Positions 38,594 through 46,825 of a stretch of 64,000 nt of DNA are shown in pieces (the stretch's first letter is position 1; every line of letters begins with the position of its first letter). The stretch is from Pseudomonadota bacterium. Its GTDB lineage: Bacteria > Pseudomonadota > Gammaproteobacteria > Ga0077536. The stretch lies in NCBI GenBank assembly GCA_016719885.1, contig JADJYF010000006.1, positions 124,001 through 188,000 of the forward strand, read 5' to 3'. Under the pieces are notes generated by a model. That model ran no database searches and was not told the origin of the DNA. It saw nothing but the letters and a program-made list of their open reading frames with translations. Position numbers and translations under genes: made by a program.

Positions 38594-40888
38594 TCAGCGC
38601 GCGGCCACGGTGGCGAGCCGCGTGCGCAGCGCCGCGACCTCGGCTTCCAGTTCGGCGATACGCCGGTCCTTGGGGTTGCCGAGCATCACGCCCTGTACGG
38701 CGTCCGGCGCCATGACGATGGGCGCCGCGCCCGGCGCGTTGGCCAGGATGGGACCGGCGTTGTCGCCCCACGCGCCGAAGAACGGCAGCGCCGCGTCGGG
38801 CGCGGGCTTGACCCACTCGGCGCAGAACTCGTCGAAAGGCCGACCGCGCGCGATGCGCGCCTGGCGCAGTTCCGCGCGCCGCGCCGCGGTCGCCGCTTCA
38901 TCGACCAGGCGCGTGTGTTCGTCGAACACCACTGCGTAGACCTCGCGCGCCACGGCCGGCGTCAGGATCGCATCCTCGATGTCCTGCATCACCAGCGCCG
39001 GTTCGCGTTCGAGCACGTCGCCATAGCCACCGCCCGCGCCCTGGCAGATCATGTAGACCTCGCCCTCGGCACAGATCTCGAACGGCATGCCGGCGTCCTG
39101 CATCACGTAGCGACCACCGGGTATGGCCTGTTCGTTCATGAGTTCGACCATGCTGAAACGGATGCGCTCGGGCGCGTCGCGCATGGTGTCGAACACGTTG
39201 ACGTCCTTGATCTTGGCGAGCGGATAGGCCGGGCAGGCATAGCCGCCGAACAGGCCGTAGGCCGAGGGATGCTTGGCGCCGCACTGGCCGGTCATGAAAC
39301 CGAACTGGTCGGAACCCTTGACCGTCACTATCTGCTCGTAGCCGAGGCCGCCGCGGTGTTTGCCGAAGCCCATGCGATCGACGGTGAGCTTCTGCGCCAC
39401 CAGGCGCACGAACGGCAGTTCCTCTTCGGCCAGTTCGAATTCGCCGGTGTCGGCGAAGGAACCGAAAGTCGGCGACATGGCATGTTCGCCGTCGTTGTCC
39501 TCGCGGCCGCCGGCGCCATTGCCGTTGATGTCGGCGCAGAAGTTGCCGGTCACTTCGATGTGCTGGGTGAGCCCGCCGTAGACGAAGGTCGCCGGCTGGT
39601 TGTAATGGCTGGCGTTGATGGCGGTGTAGCGCGTCGGCATGCAGTACAGGAACTTCGCCATCACCAGGCTCGGCGTCGACAGCGCGCGGAACAGCGGCAA
39701 CAGGCTCATGGCGTTCGGCGCGTCGTCGGATGGATCGAGCAGCGAATTGCGATTGGTGATGATGTCTATCGGACTGAAGGCGCCCTGGTTGGCCGGCAGG
39801 TCCGGCCAGATATAGAGCACCACGTTCGACAGCAGCGAGGCTTTCAGGGAACCCAAGGCGGCGTTGATGGAGCGATTGCGCAGCTCCGGGCAGGCGCCGC
39901 GAAAGTCGAAGCTCATGGCGTCGCCCTTGACGGTGATGGCGATGGGCCACTTGGCCAGCACGTGCTCGCGGAGCGAGGTGTCGATATAGGTGTTGATGCG
40001 GCACACGCCGTCGGGCATGGCCTCGATGCGACGCTTGACCTCGGCCTCGGTGTCTTCCAGCGTGCGGCGCAGGGTCGCCACCACGTAATCGCAACCGAAT
40101 TCCTCGATGATGGCGAGCATGCGTTCGCGCAGACGCACGCAGGCCTGCAGCTTGACCTTCATGTCGAAGAATTGCAGCTTGGGATCGCGCACCGAGTTCT
40201 GCAGGAAAGTGACCAAGTCGCGCTTCAATTCGAAATTCTCGGCGCACTTGAACGGGCACATCTTCAAGCCCTCGTCGAATTTCGATTCGGCGATGGCCGG
40301 CATGCCGCCCGGTTCGATGGCGCCATTCTCACCCTCGTGGATGGTCGAGGCTATCCAGCACACCACTTCGCCATCGTGGAACACCGGCATGATCATCGAC
40401 TGGTCGGTGTTGTGGATGTTGCCGTAGCGCGCGTCGTTGTGGATGAAGGCATCGCCGTCGCGCACGCCCACCGAGGCGTCGTGCATCCAGTACTTGCGCA
40501 CGAACTGCACCGGGTAGTGCGACACGGCGGCGAAGCCGACGATGCCGTGCGGCCCCATCTGCGTCAGATCGCCCGAGGCCGTGAACAGCGCCGACACCAG
40601 GTCGCCCCACTTGGCGCCGGGCGCGACGCCGGTCTGCTCGACCATGGTGAACACTTCGTCTAGCGCCGAATTGAAGCGCCCGCGCACCAGGTTGATGATG
40701 TTGTCGTCAAGCGCCGCGTTCAGCACGCGCTCTTCCACGGCGCTGCGCGGCGCGAGCTTGTGATTGCGCATGATGTCCGGGTCCGGTGCGTAGAACAGGC
40801 GGTTCTCGTTCAGGAACTCGTCGAGCAGGCGCTGCTCTTCCTGGTTGAGAGTGGCGCCCGAGGCGGCGTGCTGGTGATGATCTTTCAT
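38594..40888 (-). CDS. acxB: Acetone-carboxylase-type alpha subunit (HyuB family)
   Basis: The 764-residue product is a HyuB-fold protein close in size to acetone carboxylase alpha (about 776). In that enzyme a metal is held by His, Asp and His with HxxD and a second His 22 residues after the Asp. Here H159 and D162 in NIHNTDQS and H184 in STIHEGE have that spacing. Other landmarks are GKHRGGLGYEQIV and GGGYGDVLEREP. It would act with AcxA and AcxC to carboxylate acetone to acetoacetate using ATP. The C-terminal tail is a short coiled coil (RIAELEAEVAALRTRLA). It starts 18 bases after acxA. Confidence 0.82.
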   Translation of the reverse strand: MKDHHQHAASGATLNQEEQRLLDEFLNENRLFYAPDPDIMRNHKLAPRSAVEERVLNAALDDNIINLVRGRFNSALDEVFTMVEQTGVAPGAKWGDLVSALFTASGDLTQMGPHGIVGFAAVSHYPVQFVRKYWMHDASVGVRDGDAFIHNDARYGNIHNTDQSMIMPVFHDGEVVCWIASTIHEGENGAIEPGGMPAIAESKFDEGLKMCPFKCAENFELKRDLVTFLQNSVRDPKLQFFDMKVKLQACVRLRERMLAIIEEFGCDYVVATLRRTLEDTEAEVKRRIEAMPDGVCRINTYIDTSLREHVLAKWPIAITVKGDAMSFDFRGACPELRNRSINAALGSLKASLLSNVVLYIWPDLPANQGAFSPIDIITNRNSLLDPSDDAPNAMSLLPLFRALSTPSLVMAKFLYCMPTRYTAINASHYNQPATFVYGGLTQHIEVTGNFCADINGNGAGGREDNDGEHAMSPTFGSFADTGEFELAEEELPFVRLVAQKLTVDRMGFGKHRGGLGYEQIVTVKGSDQFGFMTGQCGAKHPSAYGLFGGYACPAYPLAKIKDVNVFDTMRDAPERIRFSMVELMNEQAIPGGRYVMQDAGMPFEICAEGEVYMICQGAGGGYGDVLEREPALVMQDIEDAILTPAVAREVYAVVFDEHTRLVDEAATAARRAELRQARIARGRPFDEFCAEWVKPAPDAALPFFGAWGDNAGPILANAPGAAPIVMAPDAVQGVMLGNPKDRRIAELEAEVAALRTRLATVAAR

Positions 40889-40906
40889 GTTGATGTGCTC
40901 GTGGGG

Positions 40907-43045
40907 TCAGCCGCCGGTCAACCACGCCGCGCCTTGTTCGGCGGCATGGAAATTCCAGCCCGGTTCGACGAGATAGGTGGTGGCCGAGGTGGTGACGATG
41001 GCCGGCCCATCGATGCTGCTGCCGGGTTCGAGCGCGCGCTCGTCGTAGAGGCGCGTGGCGAGCGGCGCATCGACACCGATGAAATGACAGTCACGCGTAC
41101 CCAGGCACTCGACCGCCAGGCGTTGCGGCGGCGGCATGATGCGACCGAGCGGCACCTTGGCACGCTCGACGAAGGACGACACGCGCACCGTGTTGATGCG
41201 CACGCCGGCCTCGGAGGCCTGCGAACCGGCGCCGAAGCGTTCGCCGTAGCGACGGTGAAACGCCGCGATCAGCGCCAGCACGTCGTTGACGCTGGCGAAA
41301 CGTTCGATGTCGAAATTGACCGCGGTCTCGGCGCGCTGGTTGCCGTAACGCATGTCGAATTCGAGCCGGTAGCGGATGTCTTCCACCGCCACGCCCTGGC
41401 GCGTGAGGTCTTCGCGACCGCGGCGCTTGAGATCCTCGATGGTGGCATTGAGCGGCCCGTAGTCGGTCAGCACCTTCTTCAACACGGTGTGGAACACCAC
41501 GGTGTAGATGGACTGCTCGTGGATGTGCAGCTGGTCGACATTGCCGGCGCCGAGCGCCGAGAACACCGAGGAGAACGGCGGCACCAGCACGCGTTTCACG
41601 CCCAAGGCGCTGGCAATGCCGCAGGCATGCAGGGGGCCGTTGCCACCGTAGGCCAGCATGGTGAATTCCGACGGCGAGTAGCCGCGTGCGCGCAGCTCCG
41701 TGGCGATGCCGTTGGCCATGGTGTGATCGACCGTGTGCTTGATGATGCGCGAGGCCGACACCACGTCGCCGCCGAGCGTGGCACCGAAAGCGTCGTGCAT
41801 GGCTCGCTCGGCACGACGGGTATTGAGCTTGATGCGGCCGCGCGCGTAGTTGTCCGGGTCGAGATAACCGAGCAGCAGGTCGGCGTCGGTGACGGTCGCG
41901 TCGCGGCCGCCGCGGCCATAGCAGGCCGGCCCCGGATTCGAGCCCGCCGACTCGGGCCCGATCTTGACGCGCTTCAGCAGCGCGTCGTAGGAGGCTATCG
42001 AGCCGCCGCCCGCGCCGAGCGTGACGAGGTGCACCATCGGCACGCTCACCAGCCAGCGGTCGATGACGGGATTGAAGTCGTAATGGCGCTCACCATCGGC
42101 GGTGACGATGCCGATGTCGAAACTGGTGCCGCCCATGTCGGTGGCGATGACATTGCCGAGGCCGCCGGCCACCGACAGGTGCTCCGACGCCGCGATGCCC
42201 GCCACCGGCCCGGAATGCACGGTCTCGAGGGCATCGGTGGAATTCAACTGCGCCATGCCGCCCGAGTTGTGGTTGATGAGCATCGGCTTGGCGTAGCCGT
42301 TGGCGCGCAGGCTCATCTCCAGTGCGCCGAGGCCGTGGTACATGACGTTGTGCAGGAAGCCGTCGACGATGGCCGACATCGAGCGCGTGTATTCACCCTT
42401 GCGCCCCGCTACCTGGTGCGCCAGCAACACCGGCACCGCGCCGAGGAAATGGCCGGGGTATTCCTCCAGGAACAATTCGCGCACGCGCAGTTCGTGCAGC
42501 GGGTTGACGACGCTGTTGGTGAGCGACACCACCAGGGTTTCGGCGCCCTCGTCGACCAACGCGCGCAGCTGCGCGCGCACGTCGTCGTCATCGACCGCCA
42601 TCAGCACCGCGCCGTTGTAACCAATGCGTTCGCGCACCGCGCGGATGAGCGGTGTCGGCACCAGCGGATCGGGACGCCGCGCGCGCGGCACGTCGTGCTG
42701 CCGTTCGAACGACAAGCCATCGCCGTGGCCGCGGGCGCGCGACAGCGGCACGGTGCTGTCGAAGCCGGCCGTGACCAACAGGCCGATGCGCGGCCCGCGC
42801 CGCTCGATGAGCGCGTTGGTGCCGAGGGTGGTGGCATAGCGCACCGAATCGACCCGCGACAACAGCTCACGCTTGCTGATGCCGAGCTCGGCGACCGCGA
42901 GCTCCAGCGCTTCGTTGAAACCGGTGGCGAGGTTGTGATGGGTGGTGAGCGCCTTGGCCTGCACGTGGCGCCCGGCCCAGGCCACGAAGCAGTCGGTGAA
43001 GGTGCCGCCGATGTCGACCGACACGCGATTCATGTCACCGCTCAT
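40907..43045 (-). CDS. acxA: Acetone-carboxylase-type beta subunit (HyuA family)
   Basis: The 712-residue product matches acetone carboxylase beta (about 717). It has the HyuA ATPase fold: VSVDIGGTFTDCFVAW at the start, TTLGTNALIERRG, TDMGGTSFDIGIV and a glycine-rich SAGSNPGPACYGRGG. This subunit phosphorylates the ketone or enolate and bicarbonate. The start chosen is the ATG at 43045 with GGGAGG upstream, 2 bases after the acxC stop; a longer frame into acxC lacks a ribosome site. Hydantoinase or oxoprolinase activity is an alternative for the family, but the third subunit and the ligase argue for ketone carboxylation. Confidence 0.82.
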   Translation of the reverse strand: MSGDMNRVSVDIGGTFTDCFVAWAGRHVQAKALTTHHNLATGFNEALELAVAELGISKRELLSRVDSVRYATTLGTNALIERRGPRIGLLVTAGFDSTVPLSRARGHGDGLSFERQHDVPRARRPDPLVPTPLIRAVRERIGYNGAVLMAVDDDDVRAQLRALVDEGAETLVVSLTNSVVNPLHELRVRELFLEEYPGHFLGAVPVLLAHQVAGRKGEYTRSMSAIVDGFLHNVMYHGLGALEMSLRANGYAKPMLINHNSGGMAQLNSTDALETVHSGPVAGIAASEHLSVAGGLGNVIATDMGGTSFDIGIVTADGERHYDFNPVIDRWLVSVPMVHLVTLGAGGGSIASYDALLKRVKIGPESAGSNPGPACYGRGGRDATVTDADLLLGYLDPDNYARGRIKLNTRRAERAMHDAFGATLGGDVVSASRIIKHTVDHTMANGIATELRARGYSPSEFTMLAYGGNGPLHACGIASALGVKRVLVPPFSSVFSALGAGNVDQLHIHEQSIYTVVFHTVLKKVLTDYGPLNATIEDLKRRGREDLTRQGVAVEDIRYRLEFDMRYGNQRAETAVNFDIERFASVNDVLALIAAFHRRYGERFGAGSQASEAGVRINTVRVSSFVERAKVPLGRIMPPPQRLAVECLGTRDCHFIGVDAPLATRLYDERALEPGSSIDGPAIVTTSATTYLVEPGWNFHAAEQGAAWLTGG

Positions 43046-43047
43046 GC

Positions 43048-43473
43048 TCAAGCCTCCCGGCCGTGCACGTGACGCGCGCGGCGCTGCGGGCGTTGCAGGC
43101 TTTCCGGCGACGGCAGGCTGCCACCGTGGGCGGCGGCCCATGCCGCGGCCTTCGCCTTCAGCGAATCGATGTCGAGTTCGATGTCGCGGATCGGTGGATG
43201 GCCCGGCACGGTGTACTCGGTTTCCACCAGCGTGCCGCAGCCCGGACAGTAATACTCGAGCAAGGCGGTATAGGCCGGGTCCGGTGAGAAGGTATAGGCG
43301 TACTTGTCGGGGTCGATGAGGGGACGATGGACTTCACGCGGATCGCGGTCATGCACCAACAAACCGCGCTTGTAGTTGTCACGCGCATTGCCGAGGTCGC
43401 GCGCGCAGCGTCGACACTGCCAGCGTTCGTTGACCAGGTCGATAAGGAGATACTCGGTGATACAGATTTTCAT
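43048..43473 (-). CDS. acxC: Acetone-carboxylase-type gamma subunit, zinc-ribbon small protein
   Basis: The 141-residue product has two CxxC pairs, WQCRRCARDLG (about residues 20-30) and YYCPGCGTLVETEY (about 75-88), that should bind zinc, with DNYKRG between. It corresponds to the small third subunit of acetone carboxylase (about 170 residues). The ATG at 43473 follows an AGGACG site; an extension to 43518 is in frame but lacks a ribosome site. It is first in the operon. Two copies of the TetR-type palindrome lie 176-251 bases upstream. A homologous domain is fused to the second HyuB at 48948-51224. Confidence 0.78.
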   Translation of the reverse strand: MKICITEYLLIDLVNERWQCRRCARDLGNARDNYKRGLLVHDRDPREVHRPLIDPDKYAYTFSPDPAYTALLEYYCPGCGTLVETEYTVPGHPPIRDIELDIDSLKAKAAAWAAAHGGSLPSPESLQRPQRRARHVHGREA

Positions 43474-43648
43474 CGCGTCGTCCTGGCGGCAATCAACAGG
43501 CGGCCGTCCGCGCGACAACGGCGGAGTCGACCAGGCAAAGTAGAGTGGTCACGCCTGCGCGACGCGACCGGCGTCGAGTATAACAACTAAGAAAAGAACG
43601 AATGCTTGCGGACGATCAAGCAGCGCGTGCGCTTTCGTCCATCATCGC

Positions 43649-43664
43649 TTGCACGTTCGTTCAA
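43649..43664. promoter_or_regulatory. Putative TetR operator, copy 1 upstream of acxC
   Basis: TTGCACGTTCGTTCAA differs by one base per half-site from the perfect palindrome between tetR and the second HyuA gene (46749). It lies in the gap between the acxC operon and the end of the enoyl-CoA hydratase gene. Confidence 0.6.
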
Positions 43665-43708
43665 GATGCGCGTGCTGCAACGCGCCTTGAACATCGACGC
43701 GCGCGCCG

Positions 43709-43724
43709 TTGCACGCACGTTCAA
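43709..43724. promoter_or_regulatory. Putative TetR operator, copy 2 upstream of acxC
   Basis: TTGCACGCACGTTCAA has the same 7-2-7 layout, with one mismatch between half-sites. It lies 44 bases from copy 1 and just beyond the stop of the enoyl-CoA hydratase gene. Confidence 0.6.
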
Positions 43725-43728
43725 GCAA

Positions 43729-44520
43729 TCATGACGTGTACCATGCGCCCTCGCGCTTGTCGGCGAAGCTGGCCAGGCCCTCGGTCGCTTCGGCACTGCG
43801 CCGCTTGGTCGCGTGCTCGTCGACCAGCCGCGCGAACAGCGCATCGTCGATCGTGGCGTGGGCGCAGCGCAGCGCCGACAGCTTGCTCAAGGCCTGCGCC
43901 TCCGGCGCGACTTTCAACAACGCATCGATGATGGGCGCGGCGCAGGCGTCGAGCTGGCCGGTGTCGCACACCTCGTGCACGAGCCCCAAGGCCTCGGCAC
44001 GGCGCGCATCGAAGCGCTCGCCCGACAACGCATAGCGCCGCACGTTGCGCAGCCCCATGGCCGCCACCAGCTGCGGGAAGATGATGGTCGCCGCCATGCC
44101 CCAGCGCGCCTCGCTGATGGCGAACATGGCGTCGCGCTCGGCGATGACGATGTCGCAGGATGCGACGATGCCAGTGCCGCCGCCGACGCAGAAGCCGTGC
44201 ACCAGGGCCAGCGTCGGCTTGGGCATTTCATTGAGGCTGCGCATCGCTTCGGCGGTGGCGGTCGAAGCGGCGTGGTTGGTGGCGGCGTCCATCGCAGCCA
44301 CCTGGCGCAACCACTTGAGATCGGCGCCGGCCTGGAAGTGCGCGCCGTTGCCGCGTACCACCATCACCCGCACCCGCGGATCGGCGGCCAACGCGGCACA
44401 GGTCTCGATGAGGCCCTCGAGCAGGTCGGCGTTGTAGGCGTTGTTGAGCGCGGGGCGGTTCAAGGTCACGGTGGCGACGCCGCGGGCGTCGAGGCCGGAG
44501 AGCACGGCGGGCTCGCTCAT
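43729..44520 (-). CDS. Enoyl-CoA hydratase/isomerase family protein
   Basis: The 263-residue crotonase-fold product has the oxyanion-hole stretch GNGAHFQAGADLKWL (about residues 56-70) and HGFCVGGGTGIVASCDIVIA. A following AMFAISEARWGM provides a catalytic-type glutamate. It resembles methylglutaconyl-CoA hydratase-type enzymes of leucine and isoprenoid breakdown, but substrate assignment is weak. It lies upstream of acxC on the same strand, with two putative operators in the gap, so it is probably a separate transcript. Confidence 0.85.
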   Translation of the reverse strand: MSEPAVLSGLDARGVATVTLNRPALNNAYNADLLEGLIETCAALAADPRVRVMVVRGNGAHFQAGADLKWLRQVAAMDAATNHAASTATAEAMRSLNEMPKPTLALVHGFCVGGGTGIVASCDIVIAERDAMFAISEARWGMAATIIFPQLVAAMGLRNVRRYALSGERFDARRAEALGLVHEVCDTGQLDACAAPIIDALLKVAPEAQALSKLSALRCAHATIDDALFARLVDEHATKRRSAEATEGLASFADKREGAWYTS

Positions 44521-44704
44521 GGTGAAGTCTCCTGTTCGGGCGTTGCGACGATGATAAACGCGGAAGACGTCCGCGTCGGCGCAGCCCGATCATGGCCTGA
44601 CATCGGGTCTGCGCGCATCGATTGCATTCGTGCATTGAAAAGGCCCGCGCGGCACGTTTGAATGGCGCACGAATTCACTCCGACAGGGCTGCGTCATCAA
44701 CATC

Positions 44705-46015
44705 ATGTCTTCGCTCTCCCACGCCCTCAAGCTCCATGGCGACGGCCGGCTCGATGAAGCGCGGCAGGCGTATCTCGATATCCTGGCGCATGCGCCCGAC
44801 GCCGATGGCGCCCTGCATTATCTCGGCATCCTCGAGCATCAATGCGGGCGCAGCGAGAGCGGGCTGGACCTCCTGGCGCGGGCCCTCGATCTCGCGCCGC
44901 CCCAGGCCGACAGGCTCAACGATCTCGGCAACGTGCTGACCGAACTCGAGCGCCTGGAGGAAGCCGTCGCGGCATTCGCGGTGGCCGCCGAGCTCGCGCC
45001 CGGCGACGCCAATTACAGCAACAACCTCGGCGCGGTGTTGATGCGCCTCGAGCGGCTGCCCGAGGCGCTGGCGGCGTTCCAGCAGGCGCTTGCCGGCGAT
45101 CCGGCGTTCGTGCCGGCGCTGAACAATCTCGGCGATCTCTACAGTCGCCGGCGCCAGGCCGACGAAGCGGCGGAATATTACTGTCGCGCCTATGTCACGG
45201 GCCCCCTGCACGACAAGCCCAAGCGCATGCTCGGCATCGCCTACTACACCTTGAACCGCATCGAGGAAGCGGCGGCGATCTATCGCGCCTGGGTGGCCGA
45301 GGAGCCGCACAATCCCATCGCGCGCCACCTGCTGGCGGCGTGTTCGGGCGAAGATGTACCGGGGCGCGCCGAGGATGCGTTCGTCGAAGCCGTGTTCGAT
45401 GAATACGCCGACAATTTCGACAGTAAGCTGGTCAAGAGCCTCGGCTACCGCGGCCCCGAATACATCGCTGCCGCGCTCGAACGCCACCTGCCGGGCGCGC
45501 GCGGTTTGCGCGTGCTGGACGGCGGCTGCGGCACCGGCCTGTGCGGACCGGTGTTGGCGCCCTGCGCGGGCCACCTGGCCGGCATCGACCTGTCGGCCAA
45601 CATGCTGGCGCGTGCCGCCGAGCGCGGGCATTACCACGCGCTCGAGAAAGCCGAACTCGGCGCGTGGCTGTCGTCGCACGGCGCTGCCTACGATCTCATC
45701 GTCATCGCCGACGTGCTGATCTACTTCGGCGCGCTGGCCGAAGTGTTCGCCGCCGCCGCCCACGCGCTGACGCCGGGCGGACTGATGATATTCACCTTGG
45801 AGATCCACGCCGGCGGCAAGCAGTCGCCGCCTTTCGTAATCAAGCCCAGCGGCCGCTACGGCCACGCGCCGGGCTATGTCGAAGAGACCTTGGCGGCCCA
45901 GGGTTTCGAGTTGCTCACCAGTCACGCGGTGGTGCTGCGCGAGGAATTCACGCAGCCGGTGGCGGGCCTGGTGGTCAGCGCGCGGCGCGCGGGCGGCAGT
46001 GACGCGGCGGATTGA
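44705..46015 (+). CDS. TPR-repeat protein with C-terminal SAM-dependent methyltransferase domain
   Basis: The 436-residue product has about five tetratricopeptide repeats (residues 1-190, for example LNDLGNVLTELERLEEAVAAF and LNNLGDLYSRRRQADEAAEYY). A class I methyltransferase follows: VLDGGCGTGLCGPVLAP (SAM loop, about residues 263-279), GIDLSANMLARA and LIVIADVLIYFG. The TPR part probably binds a protein partner, so a protein substrate is plausible. It stands alone between the two ketone-carboxylase clusters and has no obvious link to them. Confidence 0.85.
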   Translation: MSSLSHALKLHGDGRLDEARQAYLDILAHAPDADGALHYLGILEHQCGRSESGLDLLARALDLAPPQADRLNDLGNVLTELERLEEAVAAFAVAAELAPGDANYSNNLGAVLMRLERLPEALAAFQQALAGDPAFVPALNNLGDLYSRRRQADEAAEYYCRAYVTGPLHDKPKRMLGIAYYTLNRIEEAAAIYRAWVAEEPHNPIARHLLAACSGEDVPGRAEDAFVEAVFDEYADNFDSKLVKSLGYRGPEYIAAALERHLPGARGLRVLDGGCGTGLCGPVLAPCAGHLAGIDLSANMLARAAERGHYHALEKAELGAWLSSHGAAYDLIVIADVLIYFGALAEVFAAAAHALTPGGLMIFTLEIHAGGKQSPPFVIKPSGRYGHAPGYVEETLAAQGFELLTSHAVVLREEFTQPVAGLVVSARRAGGSDAAD

Positions 46016-46051
46016 GGCACGCGCCGCGTCGCGCGCAGCGCGGCTATCGTT

Positions 46052-46726
46052 TCAATCCGCGTCGGCTTGCGGCGCGCCTTCCTCGCACAGCGCGCGAAAG
46101 CCCGCCGCCAGGAACGGGATCATGCGCGCATGGATGGCGTCGAGATCGGTGGCCTTGAAGCGTCCGCCCGACAGTGAATCGACACGGCCGGTCTCGGCGA
46201 ACGTGACGGTCATGGCGCCGAGCAGGAAATAGAACCCCCAGTACAAGTCTTCCTCGCGGGCCTTGGGAAACAGGCGCAGGATGCGTTCGATGAAGACCTT
46301 GGCCACCGGGTCGAACTCGGTGGCGATGATGTCCGGCTGCCAGCGCGGTGAATTGGTGATCTGCGCGATGACCCGCGCGTAGTTCTTCCAGCCCGGCCCG
46401 CCGCGCATGCTGCGTTCGAGGAACGGCGCGGTGAAAGCGTGGATCAACTGTTCGATGCTGGCGCTGTCATCGAGCTCGGCGAGCAGCGCGAAGCGTTGCG
46501 CGTTCAAGGCCTCGGCACGGCGCCGCACCACCGCGCGGAACAATTCGAGCTTGGGCCCGAAGTGGTAGTTGGCGAGCGCCAGTTCCACGCCCGCCTCGCG
46601 CGTGATGTGGCGCAGCGACACGCCGTCGTAACCCGAGTCGGCGAACAGCTTCTCGGCCGCGTCGAGGATGCGTTCGGGCGTGCCGGGTTGAGTCTTGTCG
46701 ACGGTCTTGCGGGGTTTGCTTGCCAA
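46052..46726 (-). CDS. TetR-family transcriptional regulator
   Basis: The 224-residue product has the TetR helix-turn-helix at its N-terminus: ERILDAAEKLFADSGYDGVSLRHITREAGVELA..YHFG (about residues 18-58). A ligand domain follows in which LYWGFYFLLGAMTVTFAETGR is typical of the group near acyl-CoA genes. The chosen start is TTG at 46726, since no ATG or GTG precedes the domain; the ribosome site is poor. It is divergent from the second HyuA gene. The perfect palindrome at 46749 lies 23 bases upstream, so autoregulation plus control of both carboxylase clusters is likely. Confidence 0.85.
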   Translation of the reverse strand: MASKPRKTVDKTQPGTPERILDAAEKLFADSGYDGVSLRHITREAGVELALANYHFGPKLELFRAVVRRRAEALNAQRFALLAELDDSASIEQLIHAFTAPFLERSMRGGPGWKNYARVIAQITNSPRWQPDIIATEFDPVAKVFIERILRLFPKAREEDLYWGFYFLLGAMTVTFAETGRVDSLSGGRFKATDLDAIHARMIPFLAAGFRALCEEGAPQADAD

Positions 46727-46748
46727 GATGCGGAGGGATGGTTTAGTT

Positions 46749-46764
46749 TTGAACGCTCGTTCAA
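46749..46764. promoter_or_regulatory. Putative TetR operator between tetR and hyuA-like gene
   Basis: TTGAACGCTCGTTCAA is a perfect 16-base palindrome (7-2-7) in the divergent promoter region, in an AT-rich patch. Near-identical sites occur at 43649 and 43709. Confidence 0.65.
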
Positions 46765-46825
46765 TTATTAATGGATTCGGGGGGCCGGACAAGCTGCGCC
46801 GCCCGCTCAGCCAGGGGAGACAGCT

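Noticed and set aside
38552..43072. Very long plus-strand frames opposite the carboxylase genes (for example 38552-40663 and 40760-43072)
   Set aside because: They mirror well-supported AcxA and AcxB coding sequences, contain no domain motifs and lack ribosome sites.
36578..43473. Hydantoinase or 5-oxoprolinase operon as the identity of the first HyuA/HyuB cluster
   Set aside because: A third zinc-ribbon subunit and a directly linked acetoacetate-CoA ligase fit acetone carboxylase better; the alternative is kept only as a residual doubt.
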